This document shows positions 42,833-51,176 of a stretch of 64,000 nucleotides of DNA, piece by piece. The position numbers were made by a program, and so were the translations under genes. Each line of letters begins with the position of its first letter. Within the stretch, counting starts at the first letter, position 1. The stretch is from Planctomycetota bacterium (lineage in GTDB: Bacteria; Planctomycetota; PUPC01; JACPCR01). The notes under the pieces were generated by a model. The model was not told where the DNA came from. It made no database searches and was given only the letters and a program-made list of their open reading frames with translations. The DNA lies in the NCBI GenBank assembly GCA_016179685.1, contig JACPCR010000091.1:1-64000 (forward strand), read 5' to 3'.

Positions 42833-45800
42833 AGAAGGCGTCCTCCGAGAGCCCGCGGAGGTAGCGGAGGCCGAGTTCGCGGAAATGTTCGGGATAATTC
42901 TTTTTCATGGCCCGCTTCAGTTCCTGGTAGAGGTATTCCGGCATCTTGGGCTGCCGCGTGCCCTCGCTTTCGAGTGTCCACGTGAGGCCCTGGGACTGCT
43001 GGGACTGGGCGGTCTGGCTCTTGTGGCGAGAGGCGAGGAGGTGGGCCGTCTGCCAGGCAAGCTGCTGGCGGTGCAGCCGGTCGCCCTCCGCGTCTCCGCG
43101 GAGTCGTGCTAAAACGGTCTCGATGCGCTCGCTGATGACCCGGTGTTCCTCATCCGCCAAGCGCTCGGTCCATCGGGCTTCGAGCCGAAGGATGCGGTTC
43201 AGAATCCAGTCGAGGTCGAACCGCGGGTTCGTTCCGTAACGACGCCGGTTGCGGTATCGGACGGCCGGGCGGAGGGTGCGGCTTTCGATACTTTCCCGGA
43301 GGGCGAGGACGCGACCGCGCCAGTCCTCGAGGTCATCGATGAGCGACGCCTGTTGCTCCTGGGAGGGCATCGCGGCCTGGGTGGCCTGAAGCCGTGGTTT
43401 CAGGCGGTGGAAATCTTCGAGGGCCTGAGGAAGCGGCTTCAGTTCGTCGGGGGTCGGGTCGAGGCCGCGGGTGAGGACGTCGATGCGCTCCAGGGCTTGC
43501 TCGATCCGGCGGAGCGCCTGGCCGCGTGCTTCGGCAGGCTGGCCGAGGGACCAGGGGGTCTGGTTCGCCTCCTGGAGGGCGTGGTCGAGTTGTTGCCAGT
43601 AGGGCGTGCTAAAGGCGTGGTGATGGGCGATCTCCCCCAACAGGGCGCGGAGCGGATCGGCCCCGGCGGCCTCATCCATCCGGCCAACGAGATCGGCATG
43701 GGACTCGACCCAGAACAAGGTCTCGCGGTAGCTCTGCTGCTTCTGGATTCGGGAAAGGCGTTTGGTGAACTCCTCGGAGGCGAGCAGGGATTCCCCTTTC
43801 CCTTGGGCCAGGAGGGCAATTTCGTTGCTGGCCTGTTCGATGGCCGGGATGGTTTCCTCATAATAACGGACGATCTCCTTGAGGTAGCCCGGGTAGACCA
43901 TGCTGGTGTATTGGGCTCGGAGGTGGGGGGCGACGGCTCGATCGTAGGTTTGCTCGTGGAGATATCGGAGGAACTCGGAGAGATTTTCAGCGGCCTTGAC
44001 CTCGCCCGTGGCCGGTCCGGAGGGATTCCAGGCCCATGACCGCTCCTGGAAATCGATGGCGAGGCCCACCGCAGCGGAGTAGCCGGTCAACCGCTGGACG
44101 AGGCTGATGGCGTTGCCGATCCGGTCCGGGTGCGCTCGGCCTCGGTCCTCCTTGAGCCGGGCCTTGCGTTCGGTGTCGGAGAGAGCGGCGAGGTGGGACA
44201 CGGATTCGATACTTTGGCGGACTTCCGCCTCGAACTGCTGGTTTTCTAGGCGGAGGAAAGGGACCTCGGCACGGAGGTTGGCGGCGACGTCCAGGAGGAG
44301 CGATTGAACGGCGGGCCTGAGCGACTCGAGGCCCTTTTCGTAGCCGGGTCGGAGGCGATCGGCGAGGGCCTGGAGTCGTTCGGCGGCCTTGTGGGTGCCG
44401 TCGTCGTAGGCCTTGGGATCGACCAGGACCCAGGACCAGCGGCGGAAAAGGGGAGCGAGTGGCTGGAGCGCTTCGATGGCGCTGAGCGTCTCGTGGTCCA
44501 GGGCATCAAACGCCCCGGCGCGGGCGTCACCCAGGAAGGCGAGAAAGTTCTCTCGAAGCTCGAGCCATCTCTGGGTCGTGGCGGCGCTTTCGACCTGAAG
44601 ACGACCCGCGGTGCGATCGGCCGACCAGTCCGAGATGTCCCTGCGGAGAAGGAGGACGCGCTGGAGGACGTCGGATTGCTGTGACCAGGCCAGGGACTGA
44701 TCGAGGATGGGGAGCGCGGCATCGAGTTGGGCAGGGTCGTTCCTCTGGATGGCCTGCAGGGCCACGCATTCCAGGAAAAGCGCGTCGTCATCGGAAAAGG
44801 GGTTATCGGACCGGAGGATGATCTTGAGGAGGAGGGCGTGAGCGAGGGAATGGAGGGTATGGTCTTGGCGGGCCGTGCGGATGCGTTCAGGCAGGGGATG
44901 CGCCTTCAGGTAGTCGTGGAGGGCCTTTCGGTGGTGTCCATCGAGTTCCGGGGACTCATCGAGCCGGGCTTGTAGGTCCTGGACGAGGCGGAGGGTGTTT
45001 TCGGGGGCAGGCTTGGGGTCCTGAGCGGCCTGGTCGAGCCTGCGGGCTGCGGCCTGGGCCGGCTCGTCCTCGAGCGCACCGATCTCGTGAGTGGTCCTGG
45101 CGATGGCTGCGAGTCGTTCCGCCTGTTTCTCCTGGTAGAGGGCGTCGTTTTCTCGGTCGCTGGCGGGCCGGGCGGAGAGGGCCGCTGCGGCCAGAAGATA
45201 CTGATCCAGGGTGAAACTGAGTATCTGGACCCGGTTTTCCCGCAGGCTTTCGGTGAGGGCATCCTTCCAGGGCTCGATCAGCGCCTGCTGAGACAGGGCG
45301 AGCGCCTGAAGCGCGGCCAGCGCCGGTCGCCGGCGGCTCTGCCCGTCCGACTCGGCAAGACGCCGGAGGTAAGTCCCGCCTTGCCAGAAACTGAAGGGCA
45401 GGGTGATGATTTCCTCGGCCGCATGGCCTGCCGCGAGCGGGTACTGACCATAGCGGAAGACCTTCCAGTTGCGGTCGTAGTGCGACACCGGGTCCGGAAA
45501 ACCGATGCGGCCGAGCTGGGCACGGATACCCCGGAGCATCTCGTCATGCTTGGGAGTGAACTCGGTGTCGTCATTCATGGCCTCGACGAGAATCTTGATC
45601 TGGCCGGCCTGGCCCTGAAGCGTGCCGGCCGCGTCCTGGAGCGAGCCATAGAACCCGCCGAGGAATTGATTCAGCTCGGCGAGCTGGCGGTCAGGTGTGT
45701 CGGAGATGATCTGGATGGAGAGCTTCTGGGTGCTGCCCTCCTGGTCCTTCGAGTCGAGCATGACGACGGAGATTTCGAGCCCCTGAGCTTCCTCAGAATA

Positions 45801-47315
45801 GGGCCCGCGGTCAATGAGCTCGCGTATTTCGAGAACGGCTTCGCCGGAGAATTCCTTGGCCCCGGCCCGGGTGAAATCGAGGGAAAGCGTGAAGTTTTCC
45901 CGGCTCTCCGGGTGCTTGAACCGCACGAAGACCTCGGCGATGCCGAAGTCATCCGTGCCCTTGTAGCTGAATCGGATCAGGTCGTCCCGAAAAAACGTCA
46001 GGTGGTCGGGAATCTGCACGAAGGAGACGACCGGGGGGCTGTCGGGTATGACCTTGAGGATATAAGGGGAGTCGAACTTATTCGTGCGGCCGTCGCGGGT
46101 GGCGAGGTGAATCTTGAGAGAACCGCTTCGATCGAGCGTGAAGGAGATGGTGCCCTGGCGTCCGGAGCGGTCCCAGCGGATTTTCTGCCTCTTGCCCGCG
46201 ATGTCGGCCCACGAGTCTTGGATTTCCTGGTCCGTGTCCAAAAGAATCTGGACACGGGTGCCCTCGACGGCCTTGATCTCACGGAATTTGACGGGTTCTT
46301 CCGACGCGGCCATGCCCGTGTAGCCGGGGAATTTGTACCGGGCGATCATTCGAGTGATCCGGGGCCTGGGGGCGACCTCGATCCGGAAGCGCTGGGTGCG
46401 GCCATCTCCGGCGGTGACGAAGAATTCGAGGGAGCGGCTCAGGTTCTTGAGGGATGAGACGAAGTGATGGCTGGGCCTGGGAGACATGGGGAGGACGTTT
46501 TCCGCGTCTCCCCGGTCGCGGAGGTGGAGGAAGCTGCCCATGCCCTCCTCGACGTGGCCGGAGAGCTGGACGCGCACGTCGAAGTCGTCGCCTTGGGTGA
46601 GGGTCTGCGCCGGAGGCGCCTCGACGCGGATGCGGGTACGCGAGGGGCGCGGATAGTTGCCGAGCGGGTTGAAGAATCGGCGGGTGAGGAGGTCCATCTG
46701 CATCTCGGGATCGAACGTTAGGCCAAGGGTGACAACCGCCAGCAGACCGAGAAGCACGAGCCAGTGCGGCGTCCTGCCGGCACGAACGAAACGACCGGTA
46801 GAGGCGCCGGAGAAGGCGGTCTCGGCGTCTTGGACGGTCTGGTCAAGCATGAAGCGATTGAAGCAGTCGGGCTCGCGCTCGGCCTGGCCCAAGAGGTTCA
46901 TGGAGCTGCGGAGCGCGTCCCGCGACTGGCCTTGTGCCGCGTCCACCTCGCCGGCAAGGATTTCGAGATTACCGCGCCAGAGGGGCGCGGCCAGCAGCCA
47001 GACGGTGGCCAAGAGGATGAGGAGGACCGCGGTGGCGGGCGGGATGAGGCGAACGGCGACGGGGAGGTCGAAGTAGCGGTCCAGGAAGATTCCGGCGAGG
47101 AAGGGGACGAGAAAGGTGACGCCGCATCGTGCCATCCAGCCGAGGGTCAGCCAGCGTACCTGGGCGGCCTGGTAGCGCCGGACCGCCTCCTGGAGAGGGG
47201 CAGGGAAGGAGGGTGGGAAGGAACGAGATGAAGAGAGATGTTTCCAGTCCAAGGGGTGTTTCTCAACATGAGAGATGCTGCTATGAACTGACCATCGGCT
47301 TGGGATTATAATCAC
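42831..47315 (-). CDS. Giant DUF4175-like membrane protein of the MoxR cluster
   Basis: A 1494-residue protein. Three membrane helices near the N-terminus (about 58-78, 90-112, 184-201) are followed by a beta-rich periplasmic part (about 215-560, with YKFPGYTGMAASEEPV and GTRVQILLDTD) and a very long helical, partly coiled-coil C-terminus (about 570-1450). The same order is known for DUF4175-type proteins found with MoxR/DUF58/VWA genes; this is longer than most. The start is a GTG at 47315 without a clear ribosome site; mobile-element debris lies just upstream, so the original start or leader may have been lost. Probably a periplasm-facing scaffold worked on by the MoxR chaperone system. Confidence 0.8.
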   Translation of the reverse strand: MIIIPSRWSVHSSISHVEKHPLDWKHLSSSRSFPPSFPAPLQEAVRRYQAAQVRWLTLGWMARCGVTFLVPFLAGIFLDRYFDLPVAVRLIPPATAVLLILLATVWLLAAPLWRGNLEILAGEVDAAQGQSRDALRSSMNLLGQAEREPDCFNRFMLDQTVQDAETAFSGASTGRFVRAGRTPHWLVLLGLLAVVTLGLTFDPEMQMDLLTRRFFNPLGNYPRPSRTRIRVEAPPAQTLTQGDDFDVRVQLSGHVEEGMGSFLHLRDRGDAENVLPMSPRPSHHFVSSLKNLSRSLEFFVTAGDGRTQRFRIEVAPRPRITRMIARYKFPGYTGMAASEEPVKFREIKAVEGTRVQILLDTDQEIQDSWADIAGKRQKIRWDRSGRQGTISFTLDRSGSLKIHLATRDGRTNKFDSPYILKVIPDSPPVVSFVQIPDHLTFFRDDLIRFSYKGTDDFGIAEVFVRFKHPESRENFTLSLDFTRAGAKEFSGEAVLEIRELIDRGPYSEEAQGLEISVVMLDSKDQEGSTQKLSIQIISDTPDRQLAELNQFLGGFYGSLQDAAGTLQGQAGQIKILVEAMNDDTEFTPKHDEMLRGIRAQLGRIGFPDPVSHYDRNWKVFRYGQYPLAAGHAAEEIITLPFSFWQGGTYLRRLAESDGQSRRRPALAALQALALSQQALIEPWKDALTESLRENRVQILSFTLDQYLLAAAALSARPASDRENDALYQEKQAERLAAIARTTHEIGALEDEPAQAAARRLDQAAQDPKPAPENTLRLVQDLQARLDESPELDGHHRKALHDYLKAHPLPERIRTARQDHTLHSLAHALLLKIILRSDNPFSDDDALFLECVALQAIQRNDPAQLDAALPILDQSLAWSQQSDVLQRVLLLRRDISDWSADRTAGRLQVESAATTQRWLELRENFLAFLGDARAGAFDALDHETLSAIEALQPLAPLFRRWSWVLVDPKAYDDGTHKAAERLQALADRLRPGYEKGLESLRPAVQSLLLDVAANLRAEVPFLRLENQQFEAEVRQSIESVSHLAALSDTERKARLKEDRGRAHPDRIGNAISLVQRLTGYSAAVGLAIDFQERSWAWNPSGPATGEVKAAENLSEFLRYLHEQTYDRAVAPHLRAQYTSMVYPGYLKEIVRYYEETIPAIEQASNEIALLAQGKGESLLASEEFTKRLSRIQKQQSYRETLFWVESHADLVGRMDEAAGADPLRALLGEIAHHHAFSTPYWQQLDHALQEANQTPWSLGQPAEARGQALRRIEQALERIDVLTRGLDPTPDELKPLPQALEDFHRLKPRLQATQAAMPSQEQQASLIDDLEDWRGRVLALRESIESRTLRPAVRYRNRRRYGTNPRFDLDWILNRILRLEARWTERLADEEHRVISERIETVLARLRGDAEGDRLHRQQLAWQTAHLLASRHKSQTAQSQQSQGLTWTLESEGTRQPKMPEYLYQELKRAMKKNYPEHFRELGLRYLRGLSEDAF

Positions 47316-47368
47316 CGCTTAGTATTTCTCGAAGTTCCATCTCGATCGGATTGGGGCCACCCCTGCTC

Positions 47369-47700
47369 TTACACGGCGTCGGTTTCGCATCCCGGCTCGC
47401 CGGGGCCTGGACCCCGCCACGTCCCTGAGCGACGGGGAGTAGCGAAGCGCTTGTGCGTTTCGACCGCGTTTCGCTGCCCGCGCGAAATCGACATAGGTAT
47501 GCCCTCTCGGGCTTTCCTTGTCACACCACCGTAGGTACGGGCCTCGTATACGGCGGTTCGATCGAGGTTACGCTCGCGTCGGAACGTAGAGGGGTGGGAG
47601 TCCGAGTCTTCAGTCCGTTCCAGACCGGTTACGAAATCGCGCGGGCCCGTCTTCCCGAACTTTTTGAGAAGTTCCACAAACCAGACTTAAGGGCTTGAAC
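47369..47700 (-). other. Possible group II intron remnant
   Basis: On the minus strand, CGAACCGCCGTATACGAG followed by CCCGTACCTACGGTGGTGTGA (about 47519-47568) resembles the conserved stem (AACCGCCGTATACG...CGTACGTACGGTGGTGTG) near the 3' domains of bacterial group II introns. No reverse transcriptase is present and no domain V could be drawn with confidence. It lies in the 574-bp gap that interrupts the MoxR cluster. Confidence 0.35.
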
Positions 47701-47765
47701 AACAGTGGGTTAAGCACTAAAATCGGGCTTAAAACGATGGGAGGTCAGGTCTAAAGGGCCCCAAC

Positions 47766-47900
47766 ATGAGCATGCAGATCGCCTACCAGATCCTCCGAGC
47801 GGAAGGATATCCCGGCGGGAGGAGCATCATCGGCGAGTTCGTCCGCAAAACCCGCGGCCTCACCAAGCCTCCGAAAGCGTACCTCCGGGTTAAAGGATGA
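47766..47900 (+). pseudogene. IS21-type transposase (IstA) fragment
   Basis: A 44-residue frame, MSMQIAYQILRAEGYPGG..., then GEFVRKTRGLTKPPKAYLRVKG, matches the region of IS21-family IstA where relatives have ...L..EGY.GGY..V..YVRK.R....AYLRLE. It is cut off on both sides and oriented against the surrounding genes. Its end overlaps the stop of the VWA gene by eleven bases. Confidence 0.55.
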
Positions 47901-50673
47901 TCCCCGCCTTGCGCCGGATGACCCAATCGAGCGTCAGGAGTGCGGCGATGGCGAACAGCAGGGCCTTGGCGTTCCAGAGATTGACTTCACGGACGTTGAC
48001 GAGAGGCCGACTGCGTTCGGGGATGGCCTCGAGTCCCTCACGGAGGCGAGCGAGGGGGAGATACCGGCCGCCGGCCTCTCGGGCCATCTGGGACAGGCCC
48101 GGCTCGTCGAGGTCGAAATCAATATTTTCTCGGGATAGGGGAAGGACGGTCCGGGTCTTGACTTCGATGCGGCCGGAGGGAGTCTCGGCGGAGACGGAGA
48201 GCGTGCCGGGCTGTTCCGGCGTCCAGTCCGCCACGTAGAGGCCCGACTCCTCGGGCGGGCCTGGTCGGGCTTCGAGGTCCCGGCGCTCCCCGTTTTCGAG
48301 TTCGAGGGTGAGGTGCTGAGAGGCGGGCTGCGGCTGGGAAAGGTGAAGGAGCATCCAGGTTTTCTGCCCGACGGACGCCGGGGCTGGATAAAGGGCGACT
48401 CCGTCGCGGCCGCCAGCCGCATCAGGGAACAGAGGAGTGACCGCGTCCTCGAGCATCCCGGTCAGGAAGCGGCTTTGGGCCTCGGCCCCGTGCCATTCCC
48501 GGATGCGGAAGAGGTCGCCGATGCCGATCTGGTAGATTCGGCCGCGGCCGTAGAAGCCCAGGCTGAAGACGGGGAAACTCCCGCCGGGGCTCTCGAGAAG
48601 CGTGAAAGTCTGCCTGGGGACCGGAAAGAGGATGTGGGGCTCGGAAATCTGGCCCCAATGGTCCCGTCCTTTTTCACATTGTGCGGAGAGGAGAACCAGA
48701 TGAAGGGAGCGCGAGCACTCCGCGATCTGAAGGCCGGGGAGGACGGTTTCAGAAGCTGCCTCGCGTGGGGCCGGAAGCTGGTCGAGGGGGCCGATCCTTC
48801 GGCTCAGAAGGGAGCGATAGGATGATTTCTGCCGTTCCTCGAAGTTCTGGAGGAGGACGAGACTGCCTCCCGCCCGGACGACATAGTCGGCAAAGATGTC
48901 CACGTCCTGGTCCCTGAAGCCCCGGAAGGGCTCGTCATCCAGAATGACCAAGTCGTAGGCCTTGAGGTCGGCGAGGTCGGCGGGGATTTCCTCATCACCC
49001 TTGCCGCGGCCGGGTTCCTTATCGCGCTCGTTGGTGAGGTGAAGGCTGGTGCGGAAGGGACCCTTTTCGAGAATCCGAAGAAGGTAGACGAGGTCCCAGC
49101 GTGCCGACTGGCCGATGACCAGGACCTTCGGCCGGCGCTCCAGAGCGGCGACCGTCAAGAAGAGGCGATTGTTGCCGGGGTTGGCGTCGGGCCCGGCCCC
49201 TTCGACGGCGAGCTCGAGGATGCTAGGGCCGGGGCGGCCGATTTCCCAGGAGATGCGGTGGCGTGCGGCGGGAGTCCCGTCGGCCTGGCCTGCGCTTCGA
49301 CCGATCTCCTGGTCCCCGGCGCGGAGCGTAACGGCATAGGGTGTGCCTGCGGGCATTGCCGTTTTCACGGTCACGTCGGCCGCGGCCTTCTGGCCGGAAA
49401 GGACGAGGGAAGGGAGGCGGTAATCGACCAGGGCCAGGTCAGGAGCTGGCAGGGGCGATCCGACGCCGACGGCCAGGAAGGGGACGTGAATCTTTTGGAT
49501 GCGTTGGAGCACTTCGGGTCTTGGCCGGGCATTCTGCTGGCCATCGGTGAGGAGCACGATGCCGGAGAGCAGTTCAAGGGAGTATTTCTCGATCAGGCGC
49601 TCGATCGGCGTGAAGAGGTCCGTGTGGCGCGCGGCTTGATCGGGACGGAGGTCCGCGGCGGACGCGCCGGGCTCGGAAAGAGGCGCGGTCTGGAGCAGGC
49701 GGACCTCGGCCCGGTGCTTTCGCGAGAGCGCTTCAAGGAGTCCGGAGCGTTCCAGGGCCTGAGTGGCGAGGGCGAGGCGCGGGGACTCTTCGACGCGGGC
49801 GAGGCTGGCGGGGAGCCCGGCCTCCGACTGGCCGAGGAACTTTTCGTCGTTGCCGGCCTGAAGGCTTTGGAGGGCGGGGAGAGCGGCCGCGAGAAGGGTT
49901 GCGAGCCGTTCGTATGCGGCCTGAATCTCGACGAGGGCCTGGGGCGTCTTGTCCGGGTTCTGCCGCCAGCGGCGGAGGATGTCTCGAAGCCGGAGGCAGG
50001 AAGCGGCGTGTTCACGGACCGCGGCGAAGCGAGCCGAAATCTCCGGGTCCGTGGCCGCGAGATTCTCGGCCGGCTGGGACGAGAGTGAGGACTCGAGTTG
50101 AGCCAGGCTGGCGGCGTGGTCTTCGGTGAAGCGCGCCCAGGGCCCGGCCTTGACGCCGGCGTCTTCCAGGGTTGCGGTGAAGGAGTCGCCCCAGGGCATG
50201 CCCTGCTCCAGCTCGTCGAGATGCCGGCGCAACCGATCGACCAGGGGGCCGATCTCCTCCTGCTGTTCCCTGAGCCGGGCGGCATAACGCTGGCAGAGAT
50301 CTGGCCGATCCTCCGTGCCGGGGAGGCGCAGGAGCTGAGCGAGGTCGAGCCGGGCGCTCCGATCGGGGTATCGATCGCGCAGGAACATGCTGGCGGAATC
50401 GTCGAGGAGGAGAAGAAGCCGGCCGCGTTCGGGGGTTTCTGAGCGGATGTAGAGGACGGGCTGGAGGAGCAGCCAGGTGAACGAGAGGATGATGAGGGGG
50501 CGAGTGAGGTAGAGCCACCGGGGCCCGCGCCGTCGTCTGAGGCGTCGGAGCTCGGCGCGAAGGATGAGGAGGCAGGCGGCCAGTATGGCGGTCCCGATCA
50601 GGGTGCCTGCCCAAAAGGGGAGGCGGCCCGTCGTGGCCAACTTGTAAGTGACCTGGCCAAGAAGAAGGGTCAT
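47890..50673 (-). CDS. Large membrane VWA-like protein of the MoxR cluster
   Basis: A 927-residue membrane protein. Two N-terminal helices (about 20-39 and 55-72) and one C-terminal helix (about 905-920) flank a periplasmic or cytoplasmic bulk. A von Willebrand A-like domain starts at LLLLLDDSASM (MIDAS D-x-S-x-S at 91-95); a long helical insertion (about 105-310) splits it before SGIVLLTDGQQN. A glutamine-amidotransferase-like fold follows (about 505-680: RPKVLVIGQSARWDLVYLLRIL, YDLVILDDEPF, YVVRAGGSLVLLQNF). The start overlaps the stop of the BatA-like gene by an ATGA, so translation is coupled. Confidence 0.85.
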   Translation of the reverse strand: MTLLLGQVTYKLATTGRLPFWAGTLIGTAILAACLLILRAELRRLRRRRGPRWLYLTRPLIILSFTWLLLQPVLYIRSETPERGRLLLLLDDSASMFLRDRYPDRSARLDLAQLLRLPGTEDRPDLCQRYAARLREQQEEIGPLVDRLRRHLDELEQGMPWGDSFTATLEDAGVKAGPWARFTEDHAASLAQLESSLSSQPAENLAATDPEISARFAAVREHAASCLRLRDILRRWRQNPDKTPQALVEIQAAYERLATLLAAALPALQSLQAGNDEKFLGQSEAGLPASLARVEESPRLALATQALERSGLLEALSRKHRAEVRLLQTAPLSEPGASAADLRPDQAARHTDLFTPIERLIEKYSLELLSGIVLLTDGQQNARPRPEVLQRIQKIHVPFLAVGVGSPLPAPDLALVDYRLPSLVLSGQKAAADVTVKTAMPAGTPYAVTLRAGDQEIGRSAGQADGTPAARHRISWEIGRPGPSILELAVEGAGPDANPGNNRLFLTVAALERRPKVLVIGQSARWDLVYLLRILEKGPFRTSLHLTNERDKEPGRGKGDEEIPADLADLKAYDLVILDDEPFRGFRDQDVDIFADYVVRAGGSLVLLQNFEERQKSSYRSLLSRRIGPLDQLPAPREAASETVLPGLQIAECSRSLHLVLLSAQCEKGRDHWGQISEPHILFPVPRQTFTLLESPGGSFPVFSLGFYGRGRIYQIGIGDLFRIREWHGAEAQSRFLTGMLEDAVTPLFPDAAGGRDGVALYPAPASVGQKTWMLLHLSQPQPASQHLTLELENGERRDLEARPGPPEESGLYVADWTPEQPGTLSVSAETPSGRIEVKTRTVLPLSRENIDFDLDEPGLSQMAREAGGRYLPLARLREGLEAIPERSRPLVNVREVNLWNAKALLFAIAALLTLDWVIRRKAGIIL

Positions 50674-51176
50674 GAGAACCAGGCCTTCACGAGGCTCGCG
50701 TCGAGCAGGAACAGGAGGAGCACGGCGAGAAGCATCCAGGTCGTGATTTCGTCGCCCTCGCCGCGGTGCCAGAGGGATCGTTTGAGGCCTTCGGCAGAGG
50801 TCGGAAGGCCGGCCGCGGCAGGGTCCTCGGGCAGCCGAAGGCGCAGCCGGGCGATGAGGTCTTTTTCCAGGGAGGCGCTGATGGGGCGGATGTCCGATTC
50901 GCGGTCCGGCTGGGTGACGAAGAAGAGGGCGAGGGTCTGTCCGCCGTCGCGCTGCAGCTCGTAGGCGCCCGGCACGCGGGTGTTCTCGAAGCGGACGAAC
51001 TCGCGGTTTCCTTGGGGGATACGGGGGCAGGAGACCAGGCGGAAATCAGGGGTCGAGAGATAAAGATCGCCTTCGATTTCGGTCACCTCGTGGATGAGGG
51101 GCTCGCCGGCGACGAGGTTTCTTGAGAGAGGCCGGAACGAAATGGCGTAGTTCAAGAGGCGGACGAGCAGGGGCAC
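50670..51176 (-). CDS. C-terminal half of the frameshifted BatA-like protein
   Basis: The frame begins PLLVRLLNYAISFRPLSRNLVAGEPL and ends with a membrane helix (TTWMLLAVLLLFLLDASLVKAWF). Read upstream past the nominal start, the same frame continues into HRAGKGIALLWTSTLGGSWHSLVVHQAYVPLL, the standard continuation of BatA-like proteins, back to about 51281. So this is not a separate gene but the 3' part of the 51152-52882 gene after a one-base deletion. It overlaps the next gene by four bases. Confidence 0.75.
   Translation of the reverse strand: MPLLVRLLNYAISFRPLSRNLVAGEPLIHEVTEIEGDLYLSTPDFRLVSCPRIPQGNREFVRFENTRVPGAYELQRDGGQTLALFFVTQPDRESDIRPISASLEKDLIARLRLRLPEDPAAAGLPTSAEGLKRSLWHRGEGDEITTWMLLAVLLLFLLDASLVKAWFS

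Noticed and set aside
45087-46457. 456-residue plus-strand frame
   Set aside because: Antisense shadow of the giant membrane protein.
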